Shown one piece after another: positions 1 to 7,218 of a stretch of DNA of 7,747 bases. The notes beneath the pieces were generated by a model that was not told where the DNA came from, ran no database searches, and saw only the letters and a program-made list of their open reading frames with translations. Numbering within the stretch: position 1 is the first letter of the stretch; the number at the start of each line of letters is the position of its first letter. Source of the stretch: G020354785 sp964521285. Lineage in GTDB: Bacteria; Bacteroidota; Bacteroidia; Bacteroidales; UBA10428. The translations under genes were made by a program, and so were the position numbers. The stretch is from positions 1 to 7,747 of the forward strand of contig CAZFQS010000059.1 in the NCBI GenBank assembly GCA_964521285.1, given 5' to 3'.

Positions 1-650
1 TGCTTATCTGCTCCTTTTTGAGGACTATATACAAATGCTGCACCTTCAGGTCCGTACAAAGGATTATCAACATCACAGGCGACTAATATCTGGCTTCTTT
101 TAATTCTATTGTCCAGGTTTGTTAAGTCAATTTCAGATATTTCATTAAGAGTGCCTCCCCCATAACCTATTTGTTTTCCCTGTGAATTGAGAAATTTTGC
201 ACCCAGAGCTTGTGCCATTCCCACTCCCGCATCATTTGTGGCGCTTCCCCCGACACCAATTACAAATTTTTCACATCCCTTATCCAGTGCATGCCTGATT
301 AGCTCACCTGTCCCGTAGGTTGTTGTTATCCATGGATTACGTTCATTTTCTTTCAACAACTCAATGCCCGATGCAGCTGCCATTTCAATCACGGCTGTTT
401 TTTTGTCTCCAAGTATGCCAAAAAATGATTCTATTTTGCGCATTAAAGGATCGTGCACATTAACTTTGACAATCTTCCCTCCTGTTGCATCAACCAAAGC
501 TTCAACTGTACCTTCTCCTCCGTCAGCCACAGGTAATATTTTAATATTTGCCTCAGGAATTATTCTCCTTATACCTTTTTCTATGTTCTGTGCTACTTTT
601 TTGGAACTCAGGCAGTCTTTAAAAGAATCGGGAGCAATTAATATGTTCAT
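1..650 (-). CDS. Glycerate kinase (GarK/GlxK family), C-terminal part beyond window
   Basis: Likely ATP-dependent glycerate kinase, phosphorylating D-glycerate in the cytoplasm (2-phosphoglycerate is the usual product of this family), which links glyoxylate/serine or sugar-acid breakdown to lower glycolysis. The 216 visible codons are open from the ATG at 650 to the window edge. They carry the family signatures in order: APDSFK (residues 6-11), ADGGEG (42-47), EMAAASG (89-95), TTYGTGEL (110-117), GVGGSATNDAG (132-142) and ACDVDNP...GAA...PQKGA (191-214). The family is usually about 370-380 residues, so roughly the last 160 lie outside the window. An AAGGAAA stretch about 13 bases before the ATG is a loose Shine-Dalgarno candidate. 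The gene is divergent from the methyltransferase, with a shared 73-base gap containing a palindrome. Family assignment is sure; the exact substrate and product isomer are inferred from the family. Confidence 0.95.
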   Translation of the reverse strand, partial: MNILIAPDSFKDCLSSKKVAQNIEKGIRRIIPEANIKILPVADGGEGTVEALVDATGGKIVKVNVHDPLMRKIESFFGILGDKKTAVIEMAAASGIELLKENERNPWITTTYGTGELIRHALDKGCEKFVIGVGGSATNDAGVGMAQALGAKFLNSQGKQIGYGGGTLNEISEIDLTNLDNRIKRSQILVACDVDNPLYGPEGAAFVYSPQKGADK

Positions 651-675
651 TTTATGAATATTTTCCTTGAAAACA

Positions 676-693
676 TGGATTATCAATAATCCA
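676..693. promoter_or_regulatory. Perfect 18-bp inverted repeat, candidate operator
   Basis: TGGATTAT-CA-ATAATCCA is a perfect inverted repeat with 8-base arms and a 2-base centre. It sits between the divergent starts of the glycerate kinase (650) and the methyltransferase (724), where a dimeric repressor or activator could control either gene. It lies just upstream of a TATATTTA sequence (701-708) that matches 7 of 8 positions of the Bacteroidota TAnnTTTG element and could serve the methyltransferase, though no matching -33 element is evident. The repeat is seen directly; its role as an operator is inference. Confidence 0.4.
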
Positions 694-703
694 ATTTATC
701 TAT

Positions 704-715
704 ATTTAGCTAAAT
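704..715. repeat. 12-bp perfect palindrome ATTTAGCTAAAT
   Basis: A self-complementary 12-mer eight bases upstream of the methyltransferase ATG, overlapping the candidate -7 element at 701-708. It may be a second regulator half or chance in AT-rich DNA. There is no independent evidence of function. Confidence 0.25.
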
Positions 716-723
716 TAAAAAAA

Positions 724-1515
724 ATGGCTGATAAGAAACTTAAATGGGATGCGAAACTTTACCAGGAAAATTCTGATTTACAATATGAACTTGCCTTGAT
801 GGCTATTGAAAGACTGCAGCCAGAGAAAAACGGTAAGATCCTTGATATTGGCTGTGGCAATGCTGTTACTACAATAGAGTTAGCAAAGCATGTACCTGAA
901 GGAGAAGTAACTGCTATTGAAATTTCATCAGATATGTGTAGGCAGGCTCTTGAGAATATTAAGGAAAGAAAGATTACAAACATAAATATTGTACAATGTA
1001 ATGCATTCGATATTAATTATAACGATGAATTTGATGCGGTTTTTTCCAATTCGGCCATTCACTGGATTTATAATCTTGAAAAAATGTACAATAAAATTTA
1101 TAAAGCATTAAAAAACGGGGGTAAAATAATGATTCAGACAGCTTTAAAAGAGAATAATCCCGTTATTGATGCAGCATATAAATTACTGGATGAACCTGAA
1201 TTTAAAAAATATTTTAAGACTTTAAGGTTGCCATGGAGGTTTCTTGGTGAAGGTGAAACAAAGAAAGTGTTAAAAGAAAATAGATTTGAAAATATTGTTG
1301 TCGAACCGTATGTTTACAAAATTGAATATGGAAACCTGAAGAAGTTAATTGATTTTTTTAAGTCTGCAGCATTAATTCCTTTTTTTTCAGTAATGCCTGA
1401 AAAGCAATACGGGCAGCTGATTAATAAATACCTTGAAATATATTTTGAGATAAAAAATTCGGATCAATTAACTGTGGAAATGAACAGGGTATTTATCAGG
1501 GCAGATAAAAAATAG
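724..1515 (+). CDS. Class I SAM-dependent methyltransferase, trans-aconitate methyltransferase/BioC-like
   Basis: Predicted cytoplasmic methyltransferase of 263 residues with a Rossmann fold. Motif I, ILDIGCGNAVTT (39-50), binds S-adenosylmethionine. E66 after strand 2 (VTAIEIS) should hold the ribose. QCNAFD (91-96) fits the adenine-contacting motif, FDAVFSNSAIHWI (103-115) is motif IV, and LKNGGKIMI (129-137) is the post-motif glycine turn. The N-terminal WDAKLYQENSDLQ (8-20) and the SNxxIHW form are typical of the Tam/BioC-like group, whose length (about 250-260) also matches. The acceptor is not known: small carboxylic acids are suggested by the family only. I start at the ATG at 724; a longer frame from a TTG at 667 adds 19 residues that lack family character. 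The gene follows divergently from glycerate kinase and is 44 bases ahead of tRNA-Gln, with no clear terminator between. Confidence 0.85.
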   Translation: MADKKLKWDAKLYQENSDLQYELALMAIERLQPEKNGKILDIGCGNAVTTIELAKHVPEGEVTAIEISSDMCRQALENIKERKITNINIVQCNAFDINYNDEFDAVFSNSAIHWIYNLEKMYNKIYKALKNGGKIMIQTALKENNPVIDAAYKLLDEPEFKKYFKTLRLPWRFLGEGETKKVLKENRFENIVVEPYVYKIEYGNLKKLIDFFKSAALIPFFSVMPEKQYGQLINKYLEIYFEIKNSDQLTVEMNRVFIRADKK

Positions 1516-1541
1516 TATTATGAAATATTTTCAAAACTTTA

Positions 1542-1549
1542 TACTTTTG
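1542..1549 (+). promoter_or_regulatory. Bacteroidota -7 promoter element for tRNA-Gln
   Basis: TACTTTTG matches all fixed positions of the Bacteroidota primary-sigma -7 element TAnnTTTG. It ends 10 bases before the first base of the mature tRNA, so a start about seven bases downstream would give a very short 5' leader. No convincing -33 TTTG is seen at the expected distance. The match is direct; activity is inferred from its position. Confidence 0.6.
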
Positions 1550-1559
1550 CATCACATTT

Positions 1560-1632
1560 TGCCCCGTGGTGTAATTGGCAACACATCTGACTCTGGATCA
1601 GAAAAGTCTAGGTTCGAACCCTAGCGGGGCAG
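1560..1632 (+). tRNA. tRNA-Gln (anticodon CTG)
   Basis: The sequence folds into a full cloverleaf of 73 bases. The acceptor arm has seven perfect pairs (1560-1566 with 1625-1631, first pair U-A). The D arm is GTGT/ACAC, and the anticodon stem TCTGA/TCAGA surrounds the loop CTCTGGA, with anticodon CTG at 1593-1595. The T arm is CTAGG-TTCGAAC-CCTAG, followed by discriminator G at 1632. The U1-A72 pair and G73 agree with known glutamine identity elements. It reads CAG codons. The 3' CCA is not encoded (CAA follows) and must be added after transcription. It stands alone, convergent with the lipoprotein end of the sus operon. No second copy of its 3' end was noticed in the window, so there is no sign of an integrated element. 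Confidence 0.96.
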
Positions 1633-1680
1633 CAAAGTATTTTATTTAAATTATATTTTTCTTGTCCGGAATTTACCTGT

Positions 1681-2076
1681 TCAATTATCTGTTACGCTAA
1701 TTGACTGGCTAACTGTCTTTACTATTTCTTCATCGCCCCAGTTTCCATAACTTGAAGCAATGGCCGTTATAGTATAATCTCCTGCACTTTCGTACTCGTA
1801 AACGTATATATATTTTCCATCTGAGTTCATGTCTAATCCGGTCCCTTTCTGGCCATAAGATTCATCGTAAATATGGCCCTCATCGCCTGTGTACAATGTC
1901 ATAAATTCTGCTTCACCGGTTACAGTAAAGACAACTTCTTCTCCAACATGAATAGTGGCTGAAGGCTCAATATTTAATTCCAAACTTGGTTCTGATGCAG
2001 GTTCTTTTACACATGAAACAATGGCAGTTAATAATAATATACCTGAAAAATATACAACTGATTTCATCGTCTTCAT
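1681..2076 (-). CDS. Small single-domain surface lipoprotein downstream of susD
   Basis: A 131-residue predicted lipoprotein. Residues 1-21 form a signal peptide with hydrophobic core VVYFSGILLLTAIV and a lipobox ending IVS-C, so Cys22 is the likely lipidated residue. The following VKEPASEPSLE is acidic, as in Bacteroidota surface-export signals. Residues about 32-129 look like one Ig-like beta-sandwich. VGEEVVFTVTGEAEFMTLYTG resembles the start of DUF5017/PKD-like domains, and AGDYTITAIASS the closing strands. It has no enzyme motif. It follows susD after 26 bases and must be co-transcribed, the place usually held by SusE/F-type surface glycan-binding proteins, but those are several times longer. 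A role as an accessory surface binder or a structural partner of SusCD is inference; the domain family needs a profile search. Stop is TGA at 1681-1683. Confidence 0.8.
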   Translation of the reverse strand: MKTMKSVVYFSGILLLTAIVSCVKEPASEPSLELNIEPSATIHVGEEVVFTVTGEAEFMTLYTGDEGHIYDESYGQKGTGLDMNSDGKYIYVYEYESAGDYTITAIASSYGNWGDEEIVKTVSQSISVTDN

Positions 2077-2102
2077 AATTATTAATATTTAAAAATTCAT
2101 TT

Positions 2103-3713
2103 TTACCATCCCGGATTTTGTTTTAATTCTCCATTCATGATATTAATTTCGCGAATAGGAATCGGTAGATATTCATGTTTGTCTTTTATAAACCATGGAA
2201 AATATTCATTAATATTAACCCATGGTTCAGGAAGCATGCTCCATCTGACAAGGTCGTGAAAACGAAGACATTCAAATCCAAATTCAACATCTCTTTCATG
2301 GATAATTGCTTCTTTTGTTAATTCTACTGCGCTTAAGCCATTTAAACCTACCCGTTGCCTTACCTGGTTAATGCAATCCAATGCCAGTCCGGATGCACCA
2401 TTTATGTGGAATTCAGCTTCACAAAGCATCAGTAAGACATCAGAATAACGAATAAGCCTGATATTATTCGGATCGCCAAAATATTCCCATTGGCCATAAT
2501 GAGCTGGTTCAAGATATTTTTTCCACCCATAACCTTGAGATATCAATCCATTTGTGTGTTTAGATGATACCCAGGGCAAAGGGAGAGCATCGTCACCCTG
2601 CCTGTATTGCAAGGCAACAGATGACCAGTGGATTGTATCGCCTGAAGCAAAAATTGTGACGGTTCTGCGCGGATCATGGTATAATCCGGCCGGATGATCA
2701 GATAATTTTTCAAAGACATCTCTGGCATATGTCCTGGTAGGGGCAAGATTTTTATATCCGAATGGTCCGAAATACTGAGGCAGCCATTGCCCATTGCTTT
2801 GATAACCGGGTTCCCATTGTCCCCATCCATGCACGCTGTATTGCAGCTCAAAAATTGATTCCTTATTATTTTCACTTGGATAACTGCCTGAGGGAGTAAC
2901 CAAATCATCGGGTGTAAAATTGCACATATAAGCATATACATAATCAAGTGAATCATTGCCAATTGGTACAATAAGGCCATATATGCCATTTTCCTCAGCC
3001 ATTCTCTTAACCTCATTCAGATAAAATTTTGCACTGTCCCACCCTGGTTTGTCGGGTAAGTGACTTGACTGGTACAGGTAAGTCTTCCCAAGCAAAGCCA
3101 GTGCCGCTCCTTTGGTTGCCCTTCCAACATCCTGTGACTGATATGTTTCGGGTAATATATCGATTGCGAATTTTAAATCCGATTTAATAGCATTGTATAT
3201 GTCTTCTTTCTTTCCGTTAGGAACCGGCTTGTTAAAATCGGGTTCACGTTCCTGAAGCAAGGGTGGTTCATTATAAATAATAGTCAAAAGAAAGTGATAA
3301 TAAGCACGAAGGAAGTGCGCCTCTGCAAGGAGCCTGGTTTTTAAATCTTCGTCCATTTCAATCCCGGGTATTACTTCCAGGGCAAGGTTAGATCTGTATA
3401 CACCCCTGTTAAATAACACATAAGCATCGGCAACCTCAGCGTCACTTGCTGTATAAGTGCCCGTAGTCCATTTTGAGTTTTCATGAACGCCCCTGTCGGA
3501 TAAAGCAGCAAAAAAGAAATGATATTTGCATGAAAAACCAAGTTCATGAATAAATGGTGCATAAGCAGATGTAACAGCCTGAACAGCATGATCCTCTTCA
3601 TAGTAAAAATTGGCGGAATTAAGATTATTGGGACTGGTCAAATCAAGATAATCTTCACATGAAATAAATCCAAGTAAAGATGAAATTAACAGATATTGTA
3701 TTAACTTTTTCAT
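2103..3713 (-). CDS. susD-like: SusD/RagB-family outer-membrane nutrient-binding lipoprotein
   Basis: A 536-residue surface lipoprotein that caps its SusC partner and captures substrate before import. A signal peptide ends in LLGFIS-C, with lipidated Cys19 followed by EDYLDL, an acidic surface-export signal. Family landmarks are in the normal order: the TPR-like helix AEAHFLRAYYHF (130-141), GRATKGAALALLGKTYLY (197-214), IRYSDVLLMLCEAE (421-434), HERDVEFGFECLRFHDLVRW (472-491) and the closing YLPIPIREI...LKQNPGW. Length is typical. Residues 295-323 are unusually rich in Trp, Tyr and Phe (GWGQWEPGYQSNGQW and following), which could form a stacking platform for sugars, but ligand identity cannot be read. 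I chose the ATG at 3713; a TTG two codons upstream gives nothing extra. It starts 25 bases after the susC stop, in one operon. Confidence 0.95.
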   Translation of the reverse strand: MKKLIQYLLISSLLGFISCEDYLDLTSPNNLNSANFYYEEDHAVQAVTSAYAPFIHELGFSCKYHFFFAALSDRGVHENSKWTTGTYTASDAEVADAYVLFNRGVYRSNLALEVIPGIEMDEDLKTRLLAEAHFLRAYYHFLLTIIYNEPPLLQEREPDFNKPVPNGKKEDIYNAIKSDLKFAIDILPETYQSQDVGRATKGAALALLGKTYLYQSSHLPDKPGWDSAKFYLNEVKRMAEENGIYGLIVPIGNDSLDYVYAYMCNFTPDDLVTPSGSYPSENNKESIFELQYSVHGWGQWEPGYQSNGQWLPQYFGPFGYKNLAPTRTYARDVFEKLSDHPAGLYHDPRRTVTIFASGDTIHWSSVALQYRQGDDALPLPWVSSKHTNGLISQGYGWKKYLEPAHYGQWEYFGDPNNIRLIRYSDVLLMLCEAEFHINGASGLALDCINQVRQRVGLNGLSAVELTKEAIIHERDVEFGFECLRFHDLVRWSMLPEPWVNINEYFPWFIKDKHEYLPIPIREINIMNGELKQNPGW

Positions 3714-3738
3714 TTTCAATTAAGATTTGGGTTTCAAA

Positions 3739-6700
3739 TTAAAATGACAGTTGAAGTCCGGTTGAAAAAATTCTCGGAGTAGGATACACACCTAAATCAA
3801 TCCCATTATATAGCGGATTAAAGTCACCGGTCCGGCTGACGCTACTGATTTCAGGATCGTATCCGCTGTATTTGGTTAAGCTGAATAAATTACTTGCATT
3901 GACATATACCCTGAATCCCGAAAGTCCTAAAGCATCAAGAATATTATCAGGTAAGGTGTATCCTATTTGTAAGGTTCTTATTTTTAAATAAGAAGCATCT
4001 TCAACAAACCACGATGATACCCTGGCATTATTATTAGGATCACCTTTTGCGGCCCTGGTCATTGTTGTGGAGGGATTCTCCGGTGTCCACAAGTCCGTAA
4101 GAACTTCTTCCAGTTTATTGTTGTCTTTATTATCCCTGTCGGTCCCAACTCCTATGTAAGACATAATTTCATTATACACATCCACGTTTTGAACACCTTG
4201 TAAATAAAGGGCAAGGTCGAAATTCTTAAAGGTAGCATTAAAATTAAACCCGTAAATAAAATCAGGCAGTGGTTTTCCTATTATAGTCATATCCAGGGTT
4301 GTTATTTTCCCGTCATAGTTCAAATCTTTAAATTTAATATCACCGGGTTCTGCAAATTGCTGAGCATATTTATATACCGGATCCCCGTCTTCTTCAATAT
4401 AATAATCGTCTTCCTGAATTATCCGTTCAGCTATATATCCATAAATACTTGATATTGTGTGTCCTTCCATTGTTTTTGTCCAGTCGGTTGTAATGGGTGG
4501 AATATCAAGATCAATGACCCTATTTTTAAGTGTTGAAAAGTTTCCGCTTAAATCATATTGAAATGCGCCTTCGTGGTTTTTATAAATCAGGTTAAGTTCG
4601 AGACCACTATTACGTATATGGCCCAGGTTTACCCATGCCCCCTCTGTTGGTACCCAGCCATGCGGATCATTGTATTTTCCATGAATTGCAGAAATACTTC
4701 TTTCCACAAGCATATCTTCCTGATTTTTAATATAATATTCAGCGGTAAACTCAATTTTATTATTAAAGGCAATTAAATCAATTCCGAAATTGGTCATTTC
4801 CGTGGCTTCCCATTTAATCATCGGATTACCTACACTGAATAATTCAGAATAAGCTGTATATTCCGCCTGATCAATACCATATGTATAACGGGCATTTCTT
4901 TTAGGTTCCAGAAGCTGGGCAAACATGTAGTCATCAAGGTTTTCATTCCCTGTTTGACCCCAGCCAACACGTATTTTTAACATATTGATCTTATCGATAG
5001 TTTTAAGCAAATCTTCATTAAGCTTCCATCCGGCGGAAAACGACGGGAATTTTCCAAATTTATCAGTCTCAGGCCCGAATCTGGATGAGCCGTCAATTCT
5101 CAAACTTACAGTGAGCAGATATTTACCCTTGTAATCATAAATCAATCGTCCAAGATATGATTCCAACCTGTGTTCTCCTTTTTCACCAGTAGGGGCCCCG
5201 GGTATATTACCCTGGCTAAGCACATTTAAATATTCGAATTCAAAATCCTGGGCCGAAACGCTAAAATCTTCCCATTTAATTCTGGTTCTTTCAAAACCAA
5301 TAATAGCATTAATATTGTGATTTCCAATACTTTTAAGATATTCAAGATTAGTATTGAAAACCATACCCTGGCGAACCTCATTGCTTTTCATCAGTTCGTT
5401 CACCTGATTATCCCTGACAAGGTTATGGTCGATATCTTCCGGATCACCCAGGGTATAAACCGGACTCCAGGTTGTGCCATTATTGTTTTCATAATTTAAT
5501 CCCAGTCTGACTTGCAGGGTTAATCCCTTTAGAAACTCGACATTGGTATATACGCTCGAAATAAGGTTATTTCTAGTGTTTTCATTATCATTCAGCATCT
5601 GTTCGGCCACAGGATTTGTGCGTTCATTATTACCAACGAATCTGGTACTTAATCCACCGTACCCGCCAATTGCATTTTCATCATACAGGGGCATTAAAGG
5701 AGATGACATTGTTGCTATGCGCCATGAGTTGAAATTTGTAAAGTGGCTGGGTTCATCAATAAAAGCCCGTCCAAATGAAAAAGATTCGCCAATGTTGATT
5801 CTATCAAATAGTTGACAATCTGAATTAAATCGAAGAGTGAATCTTTCCATCCCTGTATTTACCATAATTCCTTCTTCGGTAGTATAGCTGCCTGAAGCAT
5901 AATATGAGCTTCTGTTGCTGCTATTCCCAATACTTATATTATAATTTTGCTTCATACCTTGCCTTGTCATTGCATCCTGGAAGTTAGTATTTGTATTATA
6001 GTTATCATTTTCTATCCGGGCTGAATCACAATAATATTGCTTATATGGATCCCTTTCATACGGAAGATTTTCTGCTTCATAAACAAGCCCCATAAATTCG
6101 GAATACTCATTAGCATCCATCACGTCATAGGTTTTCGCAACATTTGAAAACCCGATGTTTGTGCTGAACTCAATCCTTGGTTTTTTACTATTACCCTTTT
6201 TTGTTGTAATAATAACAACACCATTGGCTCCCCGTGTTCCATATATAGCAGTAGCCGAGGCGTCTTTAAGTATTTGAATTGATTCAATGTCTGAAGGTTC
6301 AATAATTGACAACGCACTTGCTTCTCCCGGTTTTGCTTCAACAGGGAAGCCATCAATAACATACAAAGGTTCAGAATTGCGTGTTATCGAGCCCAGGCCC
6401 CTTACTTTTACCGAAACCCCTGCACCTGGTAAGCCCGATACATTAGTAACGTGGACACCAGCAGCTTTGCCCTGGATTGCCCTGTCGAATGATGTAAAAC
6501 CGGACTTATGGATATCTTCTGCATTTACAACGGCTACAGAACCGGTAAGATCATCTTTTTTCTGAACCCCGTATCCGATAACAATTACTTCATCTAATTG
6601 CTGGATATCTTCAATTAGTTTAATATCCAGGGTAGTCTGACCAGCGACATTAATTTCTTCCTGCAGGTATCCAATGAAAGAGAATACCAGTATAGCATCC

Positions 6701-7050
6701 GGACTGGCAATATTAATTGTATACTCTCCATTTTCATTTGTTGTTGTACCGTTCTGAGTCCCCTTCTCAATAATATTAACCCCGGGCAACGGCTCGTCAT
6801 TTGTTCCTGAAGTAACCAGTCCCCTTACAGTTATTTGCTGATTTTCATTATTTTCTTCATGGTAACTAATGACTTCCTTTACAGTTTTATCATTAAAGGA
6901 GAGACTCAGAAATATTTGAGGGGAATAGCCGGTAGCAGAAAGCCTGAACAGGAACAATAAAGAGAGTAAAATTGTTATTTTCATAATGAACAATCGTTTT
7001 CGCTTTCTCATCCGGACTTTTTCACAAAAGAGATAACAGTTTTTTTTCAT
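3739..7050 (-). CDS. susC-like: SusC/RagA-family TonB-dependent outer-membrane transporter
   Basis: A 1103-residue outer-membrane barrel that imports an oligomeric nutrient with its SusD lid, powered by TonB-ExbBD. In order: a signal peptide with a long basic n-region (hydrophobic core about 24-40); FLSLSFNDKTVKEVI (47-61), resembling the first part of an STN domain; a carboxypeptidase-regulatory-like domain (about 73-148); the TonB box DEVIVIGYG (153-161); a plug domain with VRGLGSI and LYVIDGFPV; and the SusC signature ASATAIYGTRGANGVVIITTKKG, which ends the plug near residue 287. Then comes the beta-barrel with the PGDIKFKDLNYDG motif near residue 900, and a C-terminal phenylalanine for barrel assembly. 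Start ATG is at 7050. In-frame ATGs at 7011 and 6984 also leave a usable signal peptide; long n-regions are common in this family, so I keep the first. The STN part lacks its second half and no FecI/FecR-type pair is nearby. Confidence 0.96.
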   Translation of the reverse strand: MKKNCYLFCEKVRMRKRKRLFIMKITILLSLLFLFRLSATGYSPQIFLSLSFNDKTVKEVISYHEENNENQQITVRGLVTSGTNDEPLPGVNIIEKGTQNGTTTNENGEYTINIASPDAILVFSFIGYLQEEINVAGQTTLDIKLIEDIQQLDEVIVIGYGVQKKDDLTGSVAVVNAEDIHKSGFTSFDRAIQGKAAGVHVTNVSGLPGAGVSVKVRGLGSITRNSEPLYVIDGFPVEAKPGEASALSIIEPSDIESIQILKDASATAIYGTRGANGVVIITTKKGNSKKPRIEFSTNIGFSNVAKTYDVMDANEYSEFMGLVYEAENLPYERDPYKQYYCDSARIENDNYNTNTNFQDAMTRQGMKQNYNISIGNSSNRSSYYASGSYTTEEGIMVNTGMERFTLRFNSDCQLFDRINIGESFSFGRAFIDEPSHFTNFNSWRIATMSSPLMPLYDENAIGGYGGLSTRFVGNNERTNPVAEQMLNDNENTRNNLISSVYTNVEFLKGLTLQVRLGLNYENNNGTTWSPVYTLGDPEDIDHNLVRDNQVNELMKSNEVRQGMVFNTNLEYLKSIGNHNINAIIGFERTRIKWEDFSVSAQDFEFEYLNVLSQGNIPGAPTGEKGEHRLESYLGRLIYDYKGKYLLTVSLRIDGSSRFGPETDKFGKFPSFSAGWKLNEDLLKTIDKINMLKIRVGWGQTGNENLDDYMFAQLLEPKRNARYTYGIDQAEYTAYSELFSVGNPMIKWEATEMTNFGIDLIAFNNKIEFTAEYYIKNQEDMLVERSISAIHGKYNDPHGWVPTEGAWVNLGHIRNSGLELNLIYKNHEGAFQYDLSGNFSTLKNRVIDLDIPPITTDWTKTMEGHTISSIYGYIAERIIQEDDYYIEEDGDPVYKYAQQFAEPGDIKFKDLNYDGKITTLDMTIIGKPLPDFIYGFNFNATFKNFDLALYLQGVQNVDVYNEIMSYIGVGTDRDNKDNNKLEEVLTDLWTPENPSTTMTRAAKGDPNNNARVSSWFVEDASYLKIRTLQIGYTLPDNILDALGLSGFRVYVNASNLFSLTKYSGYDPEISSVSRTGDFNPLYNGIDLGVYPTPRIFSTGLQLSF

Positions 7051-7162
7051 AATTTGCTATGTTTTAATTATATATTTAATGGCAGTTGAATTTCCAAATT
7101 CGCTGCAAGGGTTATTAATTATTTGGATTATAGTAATATCTCCCATCTTATCTGATTAGTCA

Positions 7163-7194
7163 TAAAATTAAATATTATTTATAGTCAAGTCAAT
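7163..7194 (-). promoter_or_regulatory. Candidate promoter of the susC operon
   Basis: Read on the minus strand, ATTG (7194-7191) is followed after 20 bases by TAATTTTA (7170-7163). This agrees with the Bacteroidota layout of a -33 TTTG and a -7 TAnnTTTG, with one mismatch in each. It would place the start near 7156 and give a leader of about 105 bases. An alternative reading in E. coli style, TTGAAT-17-TAATAT (7200-7172), overlaps it. AT-rich DNA yields such matches easily, so this is only a candidate. Confidence 0.3.
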
Positions 7195-7205
7195 ATTCAA
7201 CATTG
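7191..7205. promoter_or_regulatory. Imperfect 15-bp palindrome, candidate regulator site
   Basis: CAATATTCAACATTG has 7-base arms around a central C, with six of seven positions paired. It overlaps the upstream element of the candidate susC promoter, a place where a regulator could act. A direct AGTCAAGT copy lies immediately beside it at 7183-7190. Function is inferred only from position. Confidence 0.25.
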
Positions 7206-7218
7206 TAAATAATTGAAA

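Noticed and set aside
364..657. Plus-strand 97-codon frame over glycerate kinase
   Set aside because: The minus strand carries a well-conserved glycerate kinase across the whole stretch; this frame is its antisense shadow.
667..723. TTG-started 19-residue extension of the methyltransferase
   Set aside because: It depends on a TTG start, overlaps the palindromic control region, and the added residues have no methyltransferase character. The ATG at 724 gives the normal family length.
1560..1632. tRNA-Gln as an integration (att) site for a mobile element
   Set aside because: No duplicate of the tRNA 3' end, no integrase and no mobile-element gene is seen in the window.
2543..3601. Minus-strand frames of 157 and 76 codons within susD
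   Set aside because: They overlap the SusD coding sequence in another frame, are rich in Met, Leu and Ile without domain character, and have no independent start signal.
4558..6565. Plus-strand open frames of 60-92 codons opposite susC
   Set aside because: They lie antisense to a long, clearly coding SusC gene, show no family motifs, and have low-complexity translations typical of shadow frames.
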